Shown: positions 17,576-25,331 of the stretch, in pieces
Position numbering within the stretch: position 1 is the first letter of the stretch
Layout: the number at the start of each line of letters is the position of its first letter
Assembly (NCBI RefSeq): GCF_021366795.1
Contig: NZ_JAHCPS010000002.1
Span: forward strand, 186,001 to 250,000
Direction: 5' to 3'
Origin: Macrococcoides caseolyticum
GTDB lineage: Bacteria; Bacillota; Bacilli; Staphylococcales; Staphylococcaceae
DNA: 64,000 nucleotides
Notes under the pieces: model-generated
Told to the model about the DNA's origin: nothing
Seen by the model: only the letters and a program-made list of their open reading frames with translations
Databases searched by the model: none
Translations under genes and position numbers: made by a program

Positions 17576-17900
17576 CAACACTCCTCATTAGATTATTTAT
17601 TCCTGTATTCAGCAAATCCCACTTTTCTTTAAACAAAACAAGTTCCTGCATGCCTTCATCCGTGATTGAATAATATTTCCTTTTTGGACCACCTGTATTA
17701 GATTTAATCATTCGAGTACTCACATATCCTTTTTTATCAAGACGCAATAAAACTGGATAAATACTACCATCACTAATTTCGGGGAACTCATTTTCTTTTA
17801 ATTTCTCCAAAATTTCATAACCATATGTCTCTCCTTGTGATATTAATCCTAAAATCGCTCCATCCAGCAACCCTTTCATCATTTGATTATGTACTGACAT
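17562..17900 (-). CDS. PadR-family transcriptional regulator
   Basis: 112 residues, the short PadR class. The winged helix is visible: GLLDGAILGLISQGETYGYEI, then DGSIYPVLLRLDKKGYVS and the wing GGPKRKYYSITDEG, with a C-terminal dimerisation helix. It is the first gene of a six-gene operon, and two copies of a 21-bp palindrome cover its promoter, so autoregulation is very likely. Start ATG 17900 is preceded by GGAGGG. Confidence 0.9.
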   Translation of the reverse strand: MSVHNQMMKGLLDGAILGLISQGETYGYEILEKLKENEFPEISDGSIYPVLLRLDKKGYVSTRMIKSNTGGPKRKYYSITDEGMQELVLFKEKWDLLNTGINNLMRSVDDVK

Positions 17901-17924
17901 GTGAACCCTCCATACTATAGATAG

Positions 17925-17945
17925 CTATCTTATAATATAAGATAG
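17925..17945. promoter_or_regulatory. PadR operator copy 1 (on the -10 box)
   Basis: Palindrome with 10-bp arms CTATCTTATA and TATAAGATAG (centre A/T). It contains the -10 box TATCTT (17939-17944) of the padR promoter. Confidence 0.75.
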
Positions 17946-17967
17946 TCTAGAAAACAAAAAAAGTCAA
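17939..17967 (-). promoter_or_regulatory. Promoter of the PadR operon
   Basis: TTGACT (17962-17967), 17-base spacer, TATCTT (17939-17944). Flanked on both sides by the same palindrome. Confidence 0.7.
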
Positions 17968-17988
17968 CTATCTTATATTATAAGATAG
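17968..17988. promoter_or_regulatory. PadR operator copy 2 (abutting the -35 box)
   Basis: Same palindrome as copy 1, in the opposite orientation at its centre base, directly next to the -35 box. Centre-to-centre distance of the two copies is 43 bp, about four helical turns. Confidence 0.75.
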
Positions 17989-17994
17989 TTGCTA

Positions 17995-18555
17995 TTAATT
18001 TATATTTAAACACCTATTAAGCCAATCTTGTTGATTACTGCTTAATTGTGGATATACTAAATTATAATCATCGATGTCCTTTTTTCTAACTAAATGACTA
18101 GCCATTTTGTATAATAGTTGAATCTCCGGATTTAATATTTTAATGTCATCTGATATGAAATATATCTTATCCTTATTTAATTTGATACTTTTATTTCTTT
18201 TGTATATCCAATTGTCATTCGCTGATTCAAAAAATAATATTTGTAAAATAAATGGTGATTTAGCGTTTTTTGAAATCCATAAACTATCATTCACAAAAAC
18301 CTGATTCATATTGTATTTTTTTAGTTTCCCGTTCCTAGCCAAAAAAATATTAAAATTATTAAAATAAGATAAAGCATCGCTTAAATATTTTATATCTATT
18401 AAAATATCTAAATCTCCATGTTCTCTACTCTCGTATCCAACGTATTGATCTAATGCATGACCACCGGCAAGTATCCAGGTAAAATTAGCATGACTCATTA
18501 TTTTAATTAATTCCTTAATAGAAACTGGATTCCAGTTTTCAAAATCAGTTCTCAT
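17995..18555 (-). CDS. Nucleotidyltransferase-fold protein (ANT(2'')-like)
   Basis: 186 residues with the signature WILAGGHALDQYVGYESREHGDLDIL: the GG motif, then HGDLDI with the two metal-binding Asp of the polymerase-beta nucleotidyltransferase fold. This is the pattern of aminoglycoside 2''-adenylyltransferase and lincosamide nucleotidyltransferase relatives, but the rest of the protein is not one of the resistance enzymes I know. Whether it modifies an antibiotic is open. GGAGGA precedes the ATG. It ends 7 bases from PadR operator copy 2. Confidence 0.7.
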   Translation of the reverse strand: MRTDFENWNPVSIKELIKIMSHANFTWILAGGHALDQYVGYESREHGDLDILIDIKYLSDALSYFNNFNIFLARNGKLKKYNMNQVFVNDSLWISKNAKSPFILQILFFESANDNWIYKRNKSIKLNKDKIYFISDDIKILNPEIQLLYKMASHLVRKKDIDDYNLVYPQLSSNQQDWLNRCLNIN

Positions 18556-18723
18556 TATTCCTCCATAAAATCAATACATCTATTGTTATATACAGCGTTT
18601 AGTAAAATAACATATCAAATATAGTTACTAAATGAGCCATTGATTTATCTCTTTATTTCTACTAAAACATACTTAAATAATTACATCACTTTTTCCAACG
18701 TATTCAATGCATTTTTAATTCAC

Positions 18724-18750
18724 TAAAAAACCCACTTTTCAGTGGGTTTC
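18724..18750 (-). terminator. Intrinsic terminator after the small secreted/membrane gene
   Basis: AAACCCACT and AGTGGGTTT around a GAAA loop, followed by T residues on the minus strand; overlaps the stop codon region of the 66-residue gene. Confidence 0.85.
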
Positions 18751-18949
18751 ATGCTTTAACTTTAAATGAATAATCATTCGTCCATGGGTTAGTAATCTCT
18801 AACTGATAGCTATGTCCATTTTTCTCAGCGCCATCAATTAATGTCGTTATTTCTTTCGTATTAAAATAAGATTTCACAAGTACCAGACTTAAAGAGACAA
18901 CCATCAAAAGTAAAATAACTATTATAAATTGATTATAATATCTTTTCAT
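18749..18949 (-). CDS. Small membrane-anchored or secreted protein, unknown
   Basis: 66 residues: basic start MKRYYNQ, hydrophobic segment about 8-25 (FIIVILLLMVVSLSLVLV), then 40 polar residues ending NDYSFKVKA. It may be an uncleaved signal-anchor; no lipobox Cys is present. A strong GAGGAGG precedes the ATG and a terminator follows, so it is probably a real monocistronic gene. No family recognised. The 193 bases between this gene and the nucleotidyltransferase gene hold only the terminator and a low-complexity AT-rich spacer. Confidence 0.6.
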   Translation of the reverse strand: MKRYYNQFIIVILLLMVVSLSLVLVKSYFNTKEITTLIDGAEKNGHSYQLEITNPWTNDYSFKVKA

Positions 18950-18993
18950 ATTGACCTCCTCGTTAAGTATTCTATCTTATTTTACCATATCAA

Positions 18994-20076
18994 CTACTTA
19001 CTTCCAAAACCATACGTTTGATTTATTATTTTCTCAACAACCCCATCACACAATCCTTCAACAACTGCTGTTACTAAATCTACTGCTGCCTGATAATCGC
19101 CTCGATGCATCATCGATACATTACTATGTATATAACGTGTCGGTACTGCAATGGTCACAGCGGGTATTCCAGTATTACTTTGTGCGACATGCCCTGCGTC
19201 TGTATAGCCTCCTGTTAAGTGATCAAACTGAATATCTATTCCATTTTCACGTGCTTTATCGATAATAAACTGTTTGAAACTTACATGTGCGATATGCCAG
19301 GCGTCAGATAATAGAATCACAGGTCCTTTTCCCATCTTTGCAGTACCATGCTGTTCCATGCCTGGTGTTAACGTATCAAAGCAGACATCGATCGCGATTG
19401 CTAAACTTGGTTGAACGAATTGTGCTGCTGTTTTAGCACCTCTTGACATCGTTTCCTCTTGTGTAACAGCGCCTGAAAATAATTTTATTTTAGGTGTTTC
19501 AACGTTCTTCAGCACTTCATATGCAAGCGCGCAACCAAATCGATTATCAAATGCCTTTGCAAGTAAATACTTTGGATTTTCCATTACTTCAAATTCACTG
19601 TAAGGTGTAATGCTATCACCTATCTGTATTCCAGAAGCGATTGTTTCTGCTTTAGATGACGTCCCTATATCAATAAACATATTATCTAAATCAACTTTAT
19701 TACGTTCCTCTGCATTCATGACATGCGGTGGTTTACCACCAATAACGCCACGGATATCTCGATTACGTGTATGAATTGTAACTTTCTGACTTGTCATAAC
19801 GACTGGAGACCAATAGCCGAGACTAGTAAATTTAATGAAACCATTCTCAGTAATATCTGTCACCATAAATCCAATTTCATCCAGATGCCCCAAGAGTAAA
19901 ATACTATGTTTACTATCTGCATGTCTTACGCCAAATATACTTCCTGTGTTATCACGAATTGATTCTACATCTATTTCATTAAACAATTCCTGCATGAGAT
20001 AAGTCATCGGCAACTCAAATCCTGATGGTGCATTACATTCTGTCATTTTCTTAAGAAGTTCTAATTGCTGACCCAT
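18994..20076 (-). CDS. M42-family metallo-aminopeptidase (YsdC-like)
   Basis: Cytoplasmic di-metal aminopeptidase of 360 residues, tetrahedral TET-type family. Metal ligands and catalytic residues are visible in GHLDEIGFMV (His, Asp), KAFDNRFGCALAYE (Asp), VTQEETMSRGA (catalytic Glu pair), AIDVCFD (Asp) and IHSNVSM (His). It follows the DUF819 gene by 39 bases and is probably co-transcribed. In Bacillus subtilis the M42 gene ysdC lies between rplT and pheS, matching this position. Confidence 0.88.
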   Translation of the reverse strand: MGQQLELLKKMTECNAPSGFELPMTYLMQELFNEIDVESIRDNTGSIFGVRHADSKHSILLLGHLDEIGFMVTDITENGFIKFTSLGYWSPVVMTSQKVTIHTRNRDIRGVIGGKPPHVMNAEERNKVDLDNMFIDIGTSSKAETIASGIQIGDSITPYSEFEVMENPKYLLAKAFDNRFGCALAYEVLKNVETPKIKLFSGAVTQEETMSRGAKTAAQFVQPSLAIAIDVCFDTLTPGMEQHGTAKMGKGPVILLSDAWHIAHVSFKQFIIDKARENGIDIQFDHLTGGYTDAGHVAQSNTGIPAVTIAVPTRYIHSNVSMMHRGDYQAAVDLVTAVVEGLCDGVVEKIINQTYGFGSK

Positions 20077-20115
20077 TTTCCCATCTCCTTATTATATTTC
20101 CCACTTATTATATCA

Positions 20116-21321
20116 TTACATGTATTGTTCTAAAAATAAACCAATAGCCGTTCCGACATAATTACCAATAATATATCCTAATGTCCCCACAACAAGTATC
20201 GGCCCGATTAATTTTTGCCATCCTTTTGCAATTGCAAGTGCGGCTGCAGTGGTCGGTCCGCCAATATTTGCGTTACTTGCTAATAATATCTCTTCTAAAT
20301 CTGCACCAATGATTTTACCTGCAAACAAGGTAAACAATAAATTCAGCATCGCAATAATAAACACAAATACTAGCAATAATGGTGCTGTTTGAATGATTAA
20401 TGGAATTGAGGCTGGAATACCTAAAACAAAGAAAAATAAATAGATTAAATATGTACCAAATTCATTACTGCCATTTAATTGTTTAAAGAATTTCGGGAAA
20501 AGTAACAACAAAATAAACGTAAATGTCGTTAAGGTTAAATATTTATCCGTCACTAACCCTGTAAACATTTCATAAAGAATGTTCCCTTCTGGTTTCGGTA
20601 AAATATTCGTCATCATTTCAGATAATTTAAATGAAATCGCAACAATAAAAAATGCTGCACCAAAATTTAATGCAATATCTAATAATGATATTTCTTTTCG
20701 GCTGAAATAATCATCTCGTCCTGCAATATGCGTCCCTTCCACTTCATCAATATGCGGCGTATTGAATTTCTTTCTAAAGTATTGCATTGTCGGAATCGCC
20801 ATTAATGTCAAAATAAATAACGCTGTCATTAAATTATCGGCGACAACTGCAGCTGAAATCACATCTTTCGGTGGATCAAACTTTAATGCCATTGCAGCAA
20901 AGTTTACACCCCCTCCAATATAACTTGCACTCATCATTGCGCTTAGTTTATCTAAGTATGGAATATAATTTTTTAGTACAAAGAATGCTACAAATGTGCC
21001 AATCACAGTACCTACAGAACTTAACAAGAAAATACCTAGTAAACGGCCACTCTCTTTCCAAATCGCTTTTATATCAATCTGGAATAATAAAAGGGGTAAT
21101 GCGATAGGAATAATAAACCCCCACACTTGATCATAAACGATAGACTCAGTTGGTATGATTTTAAAATTTGATAAGACTAACGCAAAAATTAACGCGAGAA
21201 TCGCACCTGATATTTTAGCGGCCCACTTAAACTTTAATTCCAAAAATATACTTAAACTACTAAAAATAATAATAATCGCCCATAAACTCATTACATCATC
21301 TGCTGGAATCAATGAATTCAT
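20116..21321 (-). CDS. DUF819 family integral membrane protein
   Basis: 401 residues with about ten to twelve hydrophobic segments and the family's glycine-rich segments ASYIGGGVNFAAMA and SNANIGGPTTAAALA. Homologues such as Bacillus YjcL are of unknown substrate; a transporter role is inferred from fold and from the aminopeptidase gene next to it (peptide or amino acid handling). The ribosome binding site AAAGGGG (21329-21335) is buried in a long hairpin. Confidence 0.8.
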   Translation of the reverse strand: MNSLIPADDVMSLWAIIIIFSSLSIFLELKFKWAAKISGAILALIFALVLSNFKIIPTESIVYDQVWGFIIPIALPLLLFQIDIKAIWKESGRLLGIFLLSSVGTVIGTFVAFFVLKNYIPYLDKLSAMMSASYIGGGVNFAAMALKFDPPKDVISAAVVADNLMTALFILTLMAIPTMQYFRKKFNTPHIDEVEGTHIAGRDDYFSRKEISLLDIALNFGAAFFIVAISFKLSEMMTNILPKPEGNILYEMFTGLVTDKYLTLTTFTFILLLLFPKFFKQLNGSNEFGTYLIYLFFFVLGIPASIPLIIQTAPLLLVFVFIIAMLNLLFTLFAGKIIGADLEEILLASNANIGGPTTAAALAIAKGWQKLIGPILVVGTLGYIIGNYVGTAIGLFLEQYM

Positions 21322-21328
21322 ACAAACA

Positions 21329-21388
21329 CCCCTTTAACAATAAGAATATACTTCTAATTTATCAGAATATTCTTTATTATTAAAGGGG
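21329..21388 (-). promoter_or_regulatory. Hairpin sequestering the DUF819 ribosome binding site
   Basis: Left arm 21329-21349 and right arm 21366-21388 are complementary over about 21 pairs with one mismatch and one bulge. In the minus-strand RNA the upstream CCCCUUUAAUAAU arm pairs with AUUGUUAAAGGGG, which is the ribosome binding site 7 bases before the ATG. No T run follows, so it is not a simple terminator. Confidence 0.55.
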
Positions 21389-21397
21389 GTTCAAATT

Positions 21398-22030
21398 TTA
21401 TATTCTTTTAGCAAATTTTTGTTGATGTTCTTCAGGCAATGCATTTACCGATAACGCTTTTTCAATCAAAATTTTATTCTTTTTATCACCATACATCAAT
21501 TTATTATATTCATGTACTGTAAAACAAACATCATCTTTCTTTATCAATTCTAACTGACTATTTGGTAGAACAATGCCTTCAACAAGCACTCTAAAGTAGC
21601 AACCAGTTGCACGACTCGCAGCTATCATTTTCACGATATCAGGTACATTGTGCACTTGTGCTATCGTATTACAAGGGCCACGTCCTTCAGTCACTTGAAT
21701 GACCGCTTCACCGAGTTTAAACGTATCTCCAATACACAATGTATCTTTATCTAATCCAACAGTCGTAATATTTTCACCCATTAATGAAAATTCAGTATCT
21801 GTATTCATATAGTCTTGCCATAACGCATAGTCATTAAAGTCATATAAACACACTGCCTTATTCACACCACCATGGGCTTTATACACTTGTTGATCGCCAA
21901 CAAAACCAGTTGAAGTCAGTAATGTCGGCATTTCAATCGGATACTTATAGTATGCCGTTTCTTTTTCTTTGCCATTAAACAACTTCTTTTCAACTTGCCC
22001 AATACTAATTCTTTTCACTTCGTATTGCAT
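21398..22030 (-). CDS. MOSC domain protein (YiiM-like)
   Basis: 210 residues. The MOSC core is visible: KAHGGVNKAVCLYDFNDYALW, GENITTVGL, GDTFKLGEAVIQVTEGRGPC with the conserved Cys, as in YiiM-type proteins that bind molybdenum cofactor and reduce N-hydroxylated substrates. A three-helix C-terminal extension (3-alpha, from about residue 160) is present. Start ATG 22030 follows GGGGTGA. Electron donor and substrate unknown. Confidence 0.82.
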   Translation of the reverse strand: MQYEVKRISIGQVEKKLFNGKEKETAYYKYPIEMPTLLTSTGFVGDQQVYKAHGGVNKAVCLYDFNDYALWQDYMNTDTEFSLMGENITTVGLDKDTLCIGDTFKLGEAVIQVTEGRGPCNTIAQVHNVPDIVKMIAASRATGCYFRVLVEGIVLPNSQLELIKKDDVCFTVHEYNKLMYGDKKNKILIEKALSVNALPEEHQQKFAKRI

Positions 22031-22142
22031 GCACTCACCCCACTCTTTTTTATCAGTTTACCCAAACTTAACTGTCAAGTAAAATAAGAAAAGTTATTTG
22101 ATGAAGTGACTTACTTAAACGCATATCTGACAGCCTCCCCTT

Positions 22143-22943
22143 TTATAAACTTAAATTCTTCCTATTAAATAATACTAAATTCACAATAAAGAGCAATACG
22201 ATAATACCTATGCTAACACTATAATTCATCAGTAAATCAGCATCACCACTTGATACTTTCGCGCTGTCGTATAAACTAAATATGGTAAAGTATTTCATCC
22301 ATGCCACATCTTCACTCAGTTTAGATCCGATTGATGATCCATACATTAATAATGCAAATCCACTAGCAGCTAGCAAGCCATGTTTTGCTTCATTAAATAT
22401 GAGCATACATGTTAAGGTAAATAAATATATGATCAAGAATACGACTGTGCCTAACACATTCAAATGGAATATATTCCAAAAGTCATATTCAGGGTTCTCA
22501 ATAATCCAGTTAATCAATCCAACGCAGGCAAATGCCATCAATACACCAAACAGTATATGTACGATGATTGCAGCAGTCTGTATTTGGCTCATAATTGAAG
22601 TTCTAGAGAATGGTAAGTTTAATATATTTGCGAGTGATTTATTCTCAATCCATTTACCATATAAGTTATTTGCTAGCATAATTGAGAAACACAGCATTAA
22701 AATGATAAAGATCATACCGTAATATTCCATCGCAATAAATTGGTTAATATCTTGTAATCCCGCACTCATATTAAAGATGGCATTGAGTTCTTTTGGCATT
22801 TGTTTCATCATTTCTTCTAATCCATCCAACTTCTCAATCGTAGGATAGATATAAACAATCATGAGTAAATACATGAATGCCCCAAATAAGAATGACATCA
22901 TAAACGTAAAGGCTTGCTTCATATAATAATTAAACAGCGTCAT
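22143..22943 (-). CDS. ABC-2 type permease
   Basis: Membrane half of an ABC exporter, about 266 residues with six predicted segments (about 14-33, 70-90, 107-130, 140-160, 165-185, 235-255). The start is ATG 22943 (MTLFNYYMKQAF), behind GAGGTG; it overlaps the ATPase gene by 14 bases. Substrate unknown; paired with the ATPase it could export a drug, peptide or lipid. Confidence 0.8.
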   Translation of the reverse strand: MTLFNYYMKQAFTFMMSFLFGAFMYLLMIVYIYPTIEKLDGLEEMMKQMPKELNAIFNMSAGLQDINQFIAMEYYGMIFIILMLCFSIMLANNLYGKWIENKSLANILNLPFSRTSIMSQIQTAAIIVHILFGVLMAFACVGLINWIIENPEYDFWNIFHLNVLGTVVFLIIYLFTLTCMLIFNEAKHGLLAASGFALLMYGSSIGSKLSEDVAWMKYFTIFSLYDSAKVSSGDADLLMNYSVSIGIIVLLFIVNLVLFNRKNLSL

Positions 22944-23826
22944 GATGCTCACCTCTATCATAGAAATGTAAGAAGATTTCTTCTAAAGTTTCATTTTCAA
23001 TATTAAGATGTTCTATTTCAAATTTGCTTAAATGTTGAATAACATCATTTGTTTGACCTTTAATATTTAACTTCACGTTCACACCGTCCATAGTACTTTC
23101 CGGATAAAAACTAATAAACGCTTTCGCTTGTTCTGCTGATTTAAATTGAATGATATAATGCTGACGAGCATTTGCTTGAATTTGTTCAATATTGTCTAAA
23201 TCAACAATGCGTCCATCTTTAATGATACAAATCGTATCACAAGTACGTGATACTTCAGTAAAGCTATGTGAACTCATTAGAATCGTAGTCCCTTTCGCTT
23301 TCTCTTCATTAATCAGTTCTAAAAATATTTGTTGCACTAAAGGATCGAGTCCTGATGTCGGTTCATCAAGCATTAAAATACTCGGTTCATGCATTAAGCT
23401 TTGAATGATGGCAACTTTCTGCTTCATCCCTTTACTCATTTTGCCAATCTTCACTTTTTCATCGAGTTGTAAACGACGAACGAGTTCATCTTTTCTAGCT
23501 GTATTATTGATGCCTCTTGCTTTTAACATAAAGTCCAAATATTTTTTACCCGTCATATCATTTAACAGACTTATCTCACCAGAAATATAGCCAACAGATT
23601 TTTGAATCTTCTCTCTATCTTTAAATGAATCCATCCCATTGATTATGACTCTTCCATAAGTCGGCTTCATAAATCCCATGAGCATACGAATCGTCGTGGA
23701 TTTCCCGGCACCATTTGGCCCTAAAAATCCAAACACCGTACCTGGTTCAATCGTAAAATTTAAATCATATACACCTTTGTGATTACCAAACTGCTTCGTT
23801 AAATTTTCCACTTCAATCATCATCAT
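22930..23826 (-). CDS. ABC transporter ATP-binding protein
   Basis: 298 residues. Walker A GPNGAGKST, Q-loop region, signature MSKGMKQKVAI (degenerate LSGGQ), Walker B ILMLDEPTSGLD, and the switch His in MSSHSFTE are all in place; about 80 C-terminal residues form the accessory domain of the drug/antibiotic-type subfamily (as in BcrA/CcmA-like ATPases). The gene begins with three ATG codons in a row behind AAGGGGTGA. Promoter at 23846-23874. Confidence 0.9.
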   Translation of the reverse strand: MMMIEVENLTKQFGNHKGVYDLNFTIEPGTVFGFLGPNGAGKSTTIRMLMGFMKPTYGRVIINGMDSFKDREKIQKSVGYISGEISLLNDMTGKKYLDFMLKARGINNTARKDELVRRLQLDEKVKIGKMSKGMKQKVAIIQSLMHEPSILMLDEPTSGLDPLVQQIFLELINEEKAKGTTILMSSHSFTEVSRTCDTICIIKDGRIVDLDNIEQIQANARQHYIIQFKSAEQAKAFISFYPESTMDGVNVKLNIKGQTNDVIQHLSKFEIEHLNIENETLEEIFLHFYDRGEHHDAV

Positions 23827-23845
23827 TCACCCCTTATTTTCCTTC

Positions 23846-23874
23846 AATATACGCCTGAAAATTGCAGTGGTCAA
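23846..23874 (-). promoter_or_regulatory. Promoter of the ABC exporter operon
   Basis: TTGACC (23869-23874), 17-base spacer, TATATT (23846-23851). Confidence 0.75.
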
Positions 23875-23876
23875 TA

Positions 23877-23907
23877 TAAAAAAGCTACTCTTTAGAGCAG
23901 CTTTTAT
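23877..23907 (-). terminator. Intrinsic terminator after the 454-residue gene
   Basis: On the minus strand AAAAGCTGCTCT and AGTAGCTTTT pair (one G-U) around a short loop, followed by T. Its 3' end touches the -35 box of the ABC operon promoter. Confidence 0.85.
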
Positions 23908-23918
23908 CATTGTTTACA

Positions 23919-25283
23919 TTATTTTTTCTTCTTTTTCTTTTTACTGTTTTTCGTCACGACTTGTACTTTACTTCTTTTGAATTCTGGCATTTCACTCACC
24001 TTCTTACCTCCTAAACGCCATAAACGCACTTCTGTATAGACGTCTTTCAAAAGTCGCGTTAATCGTTCAGTCGGTACAATACTGATCATATTCTTCGCCC
24101 CTAAATCTGCAATGAATTCAAATGATGTTTCAAAGCTGTCTGTCACACGGAACGTTTCAATAATTTCAGAATAAAGTGACTCTACCTGTTGATTGTAAAT
24201 GACTTCACCTTTCATATTGCGCTTTAACTCTTCTTTAAGTGCTCGGGTCGTTTGACTTGGTTCAACGTATGCATTCTGTACAAATTTGTATATTGCTTCC
24301 TTTGTTTTTGGGATATAGTATTCCATATTGCTAAACATTGCATCTAAATCCAGTTGCTGATGTGAATACAATTCATGCTTAATCCAGTTCCCTTTCATAT
24401 TCGGCACTAAATTCGGGAAGAACGTTTGAATATCTTTTAATATCATTTCACGTGTTAATTCTTCTTGATAAAGTTTTTGATACACTTGTTGCATCATATC
24501 GATACGGGTAAAGCCATAGATATTAAATATCCCTCGATAAAATTTAATCTTCTCAATGTCTGCATTTAAATATCCTTTTTCTTTTTGATACTTTTTAATA
24601 TGTCCTGCAACGTCACTCGGCAGAAAAAGAATTTCATTGAACGTATGCGCATACAAGAAGATTTCTCGTGTCGCACCTTTCATATAAGTAAAGTTATCAT
24701 AATCGAATTGTAATGCATTCTCGATATTGAGCAATAACTCATAATCCATATATTTAAGCATCTTATCGAGCATCGTGAAATCTTTGAAAAACGCTTCATT
24801 GATGATATCAATTTGCGCTTGTTTATCTTTATTTATATCTAATTGATAAAACATTGCGATGGCATTTAAATCTACAATTTCAAGATGCGTTAAATGTGCT
24901 TTTAATGGTTGGTTACCATATGTTTGAATCATCGTATCAATTTGTTCTTCTATCGCCATCTGCTCTAAATATCCTGTAATATTCGCATCAAAAGCATCTT
25001 GTTCTTCTTTCATTTCTTCTTCTGTCGGCGCATCAATTTCAAGAAATTGATGATTCAATACTTGTTCATTGTATGTATTTATTATTTCAAGCGGCATAAA
25101 GAAAATGGCGCCATGTGTCGCTTCAATAATGCCCGCTTGAACTAAATTCGGTAATATCACTTCTGTTTGAATACTATCACGATTAACCTTTAAACCTCGT
25201 TCAGCTAATATACTTAAATACACTTGCTCCGTATTATTTAATTTTGGTAATACATCGATAATCTGTTGTTTATTCAGCGTCAT
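23919..25283 (-). CDS. Unrecognised 454-residue protein with poly-Lys tail
   Basis: Soluble, mostly helical protein; no signal peptide or membrane segment. The N-terminal 70 residues look like a winged helix (LPNLVQAGIIEATHGAIFFM). A central segment (about 128-165, LTHLEIVDLNAIAMFYQLDI...) is reminiscent of SAP/Rho-N-like helical units. The C-terminus is KVQVVTKNSKKKKKKK, a run of seven Lys that could bind nucleic acid. Start ATG 25283 follows AAGGGGA. It stands alone between two terminators. I cannot assign a family. Confidence 0.6.
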   Translation of the reverse strand: MTLNKQQIIDVLPKLNNTEQVYLSILAERGLKVNRDSIQTEVILPNLVQAGIIEATHGAIFFMPLEIINTYNEQVLNHQFLEIDAPTEEEMKEEQDAFDANITGYLEQMAIEEQIDTMIQTYGNQPLKAHLTHLEIVDLNAIAMFYQLDINKDKQAQIDIINEAFFKDFTMLDKMLKYMDYELLLNIENALQFDYDNFTYMKGATREIFLYAHTFNEILFLPSDVAGHIKKYQKEKGYLNADIEKIKFYRGIFNIYGFTRIDMMQQVYQKLYQEELTREMILKDIQTFFPNLVPNMKGNWIKHELYSHQQLDLDAMFSNMEYYIPKTKEAIYKFVQNAYVEPSQTTRALKEELKRNMKGEVIYNQQVESLYSEIIETFRVTDSFETSFEFIADLGAKNMISIVPTERLTRLLKDVYTEVRLWRLGGKKVSEMPEFKRSKVQVVTKNSKKKKKKK

Positions 25284-25299
25284 AAGCGTCCCCTTGATT

Positions 25300-25331
25300 T
25301 AAAAAAGCTTGAACTAATTGTCCAAGCTTTC
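25300..25331 (-). terminator. Intrinsic terminator of the nitrite reductase operon
   Basis: AAAGCTTG and CAAGCTTT arms with an 8-12 base loop, followed by a T run on the minus strand; overlaps the cobA stop codon. Confidence 0.8.

Noticed and set aside
10452-24000. Prophage, integrative element or genomic island
   Set aside because: No integrase, transposase, phage structural gene or flanking direct repeats seen; genes are short operons with normal promoters and terminators.
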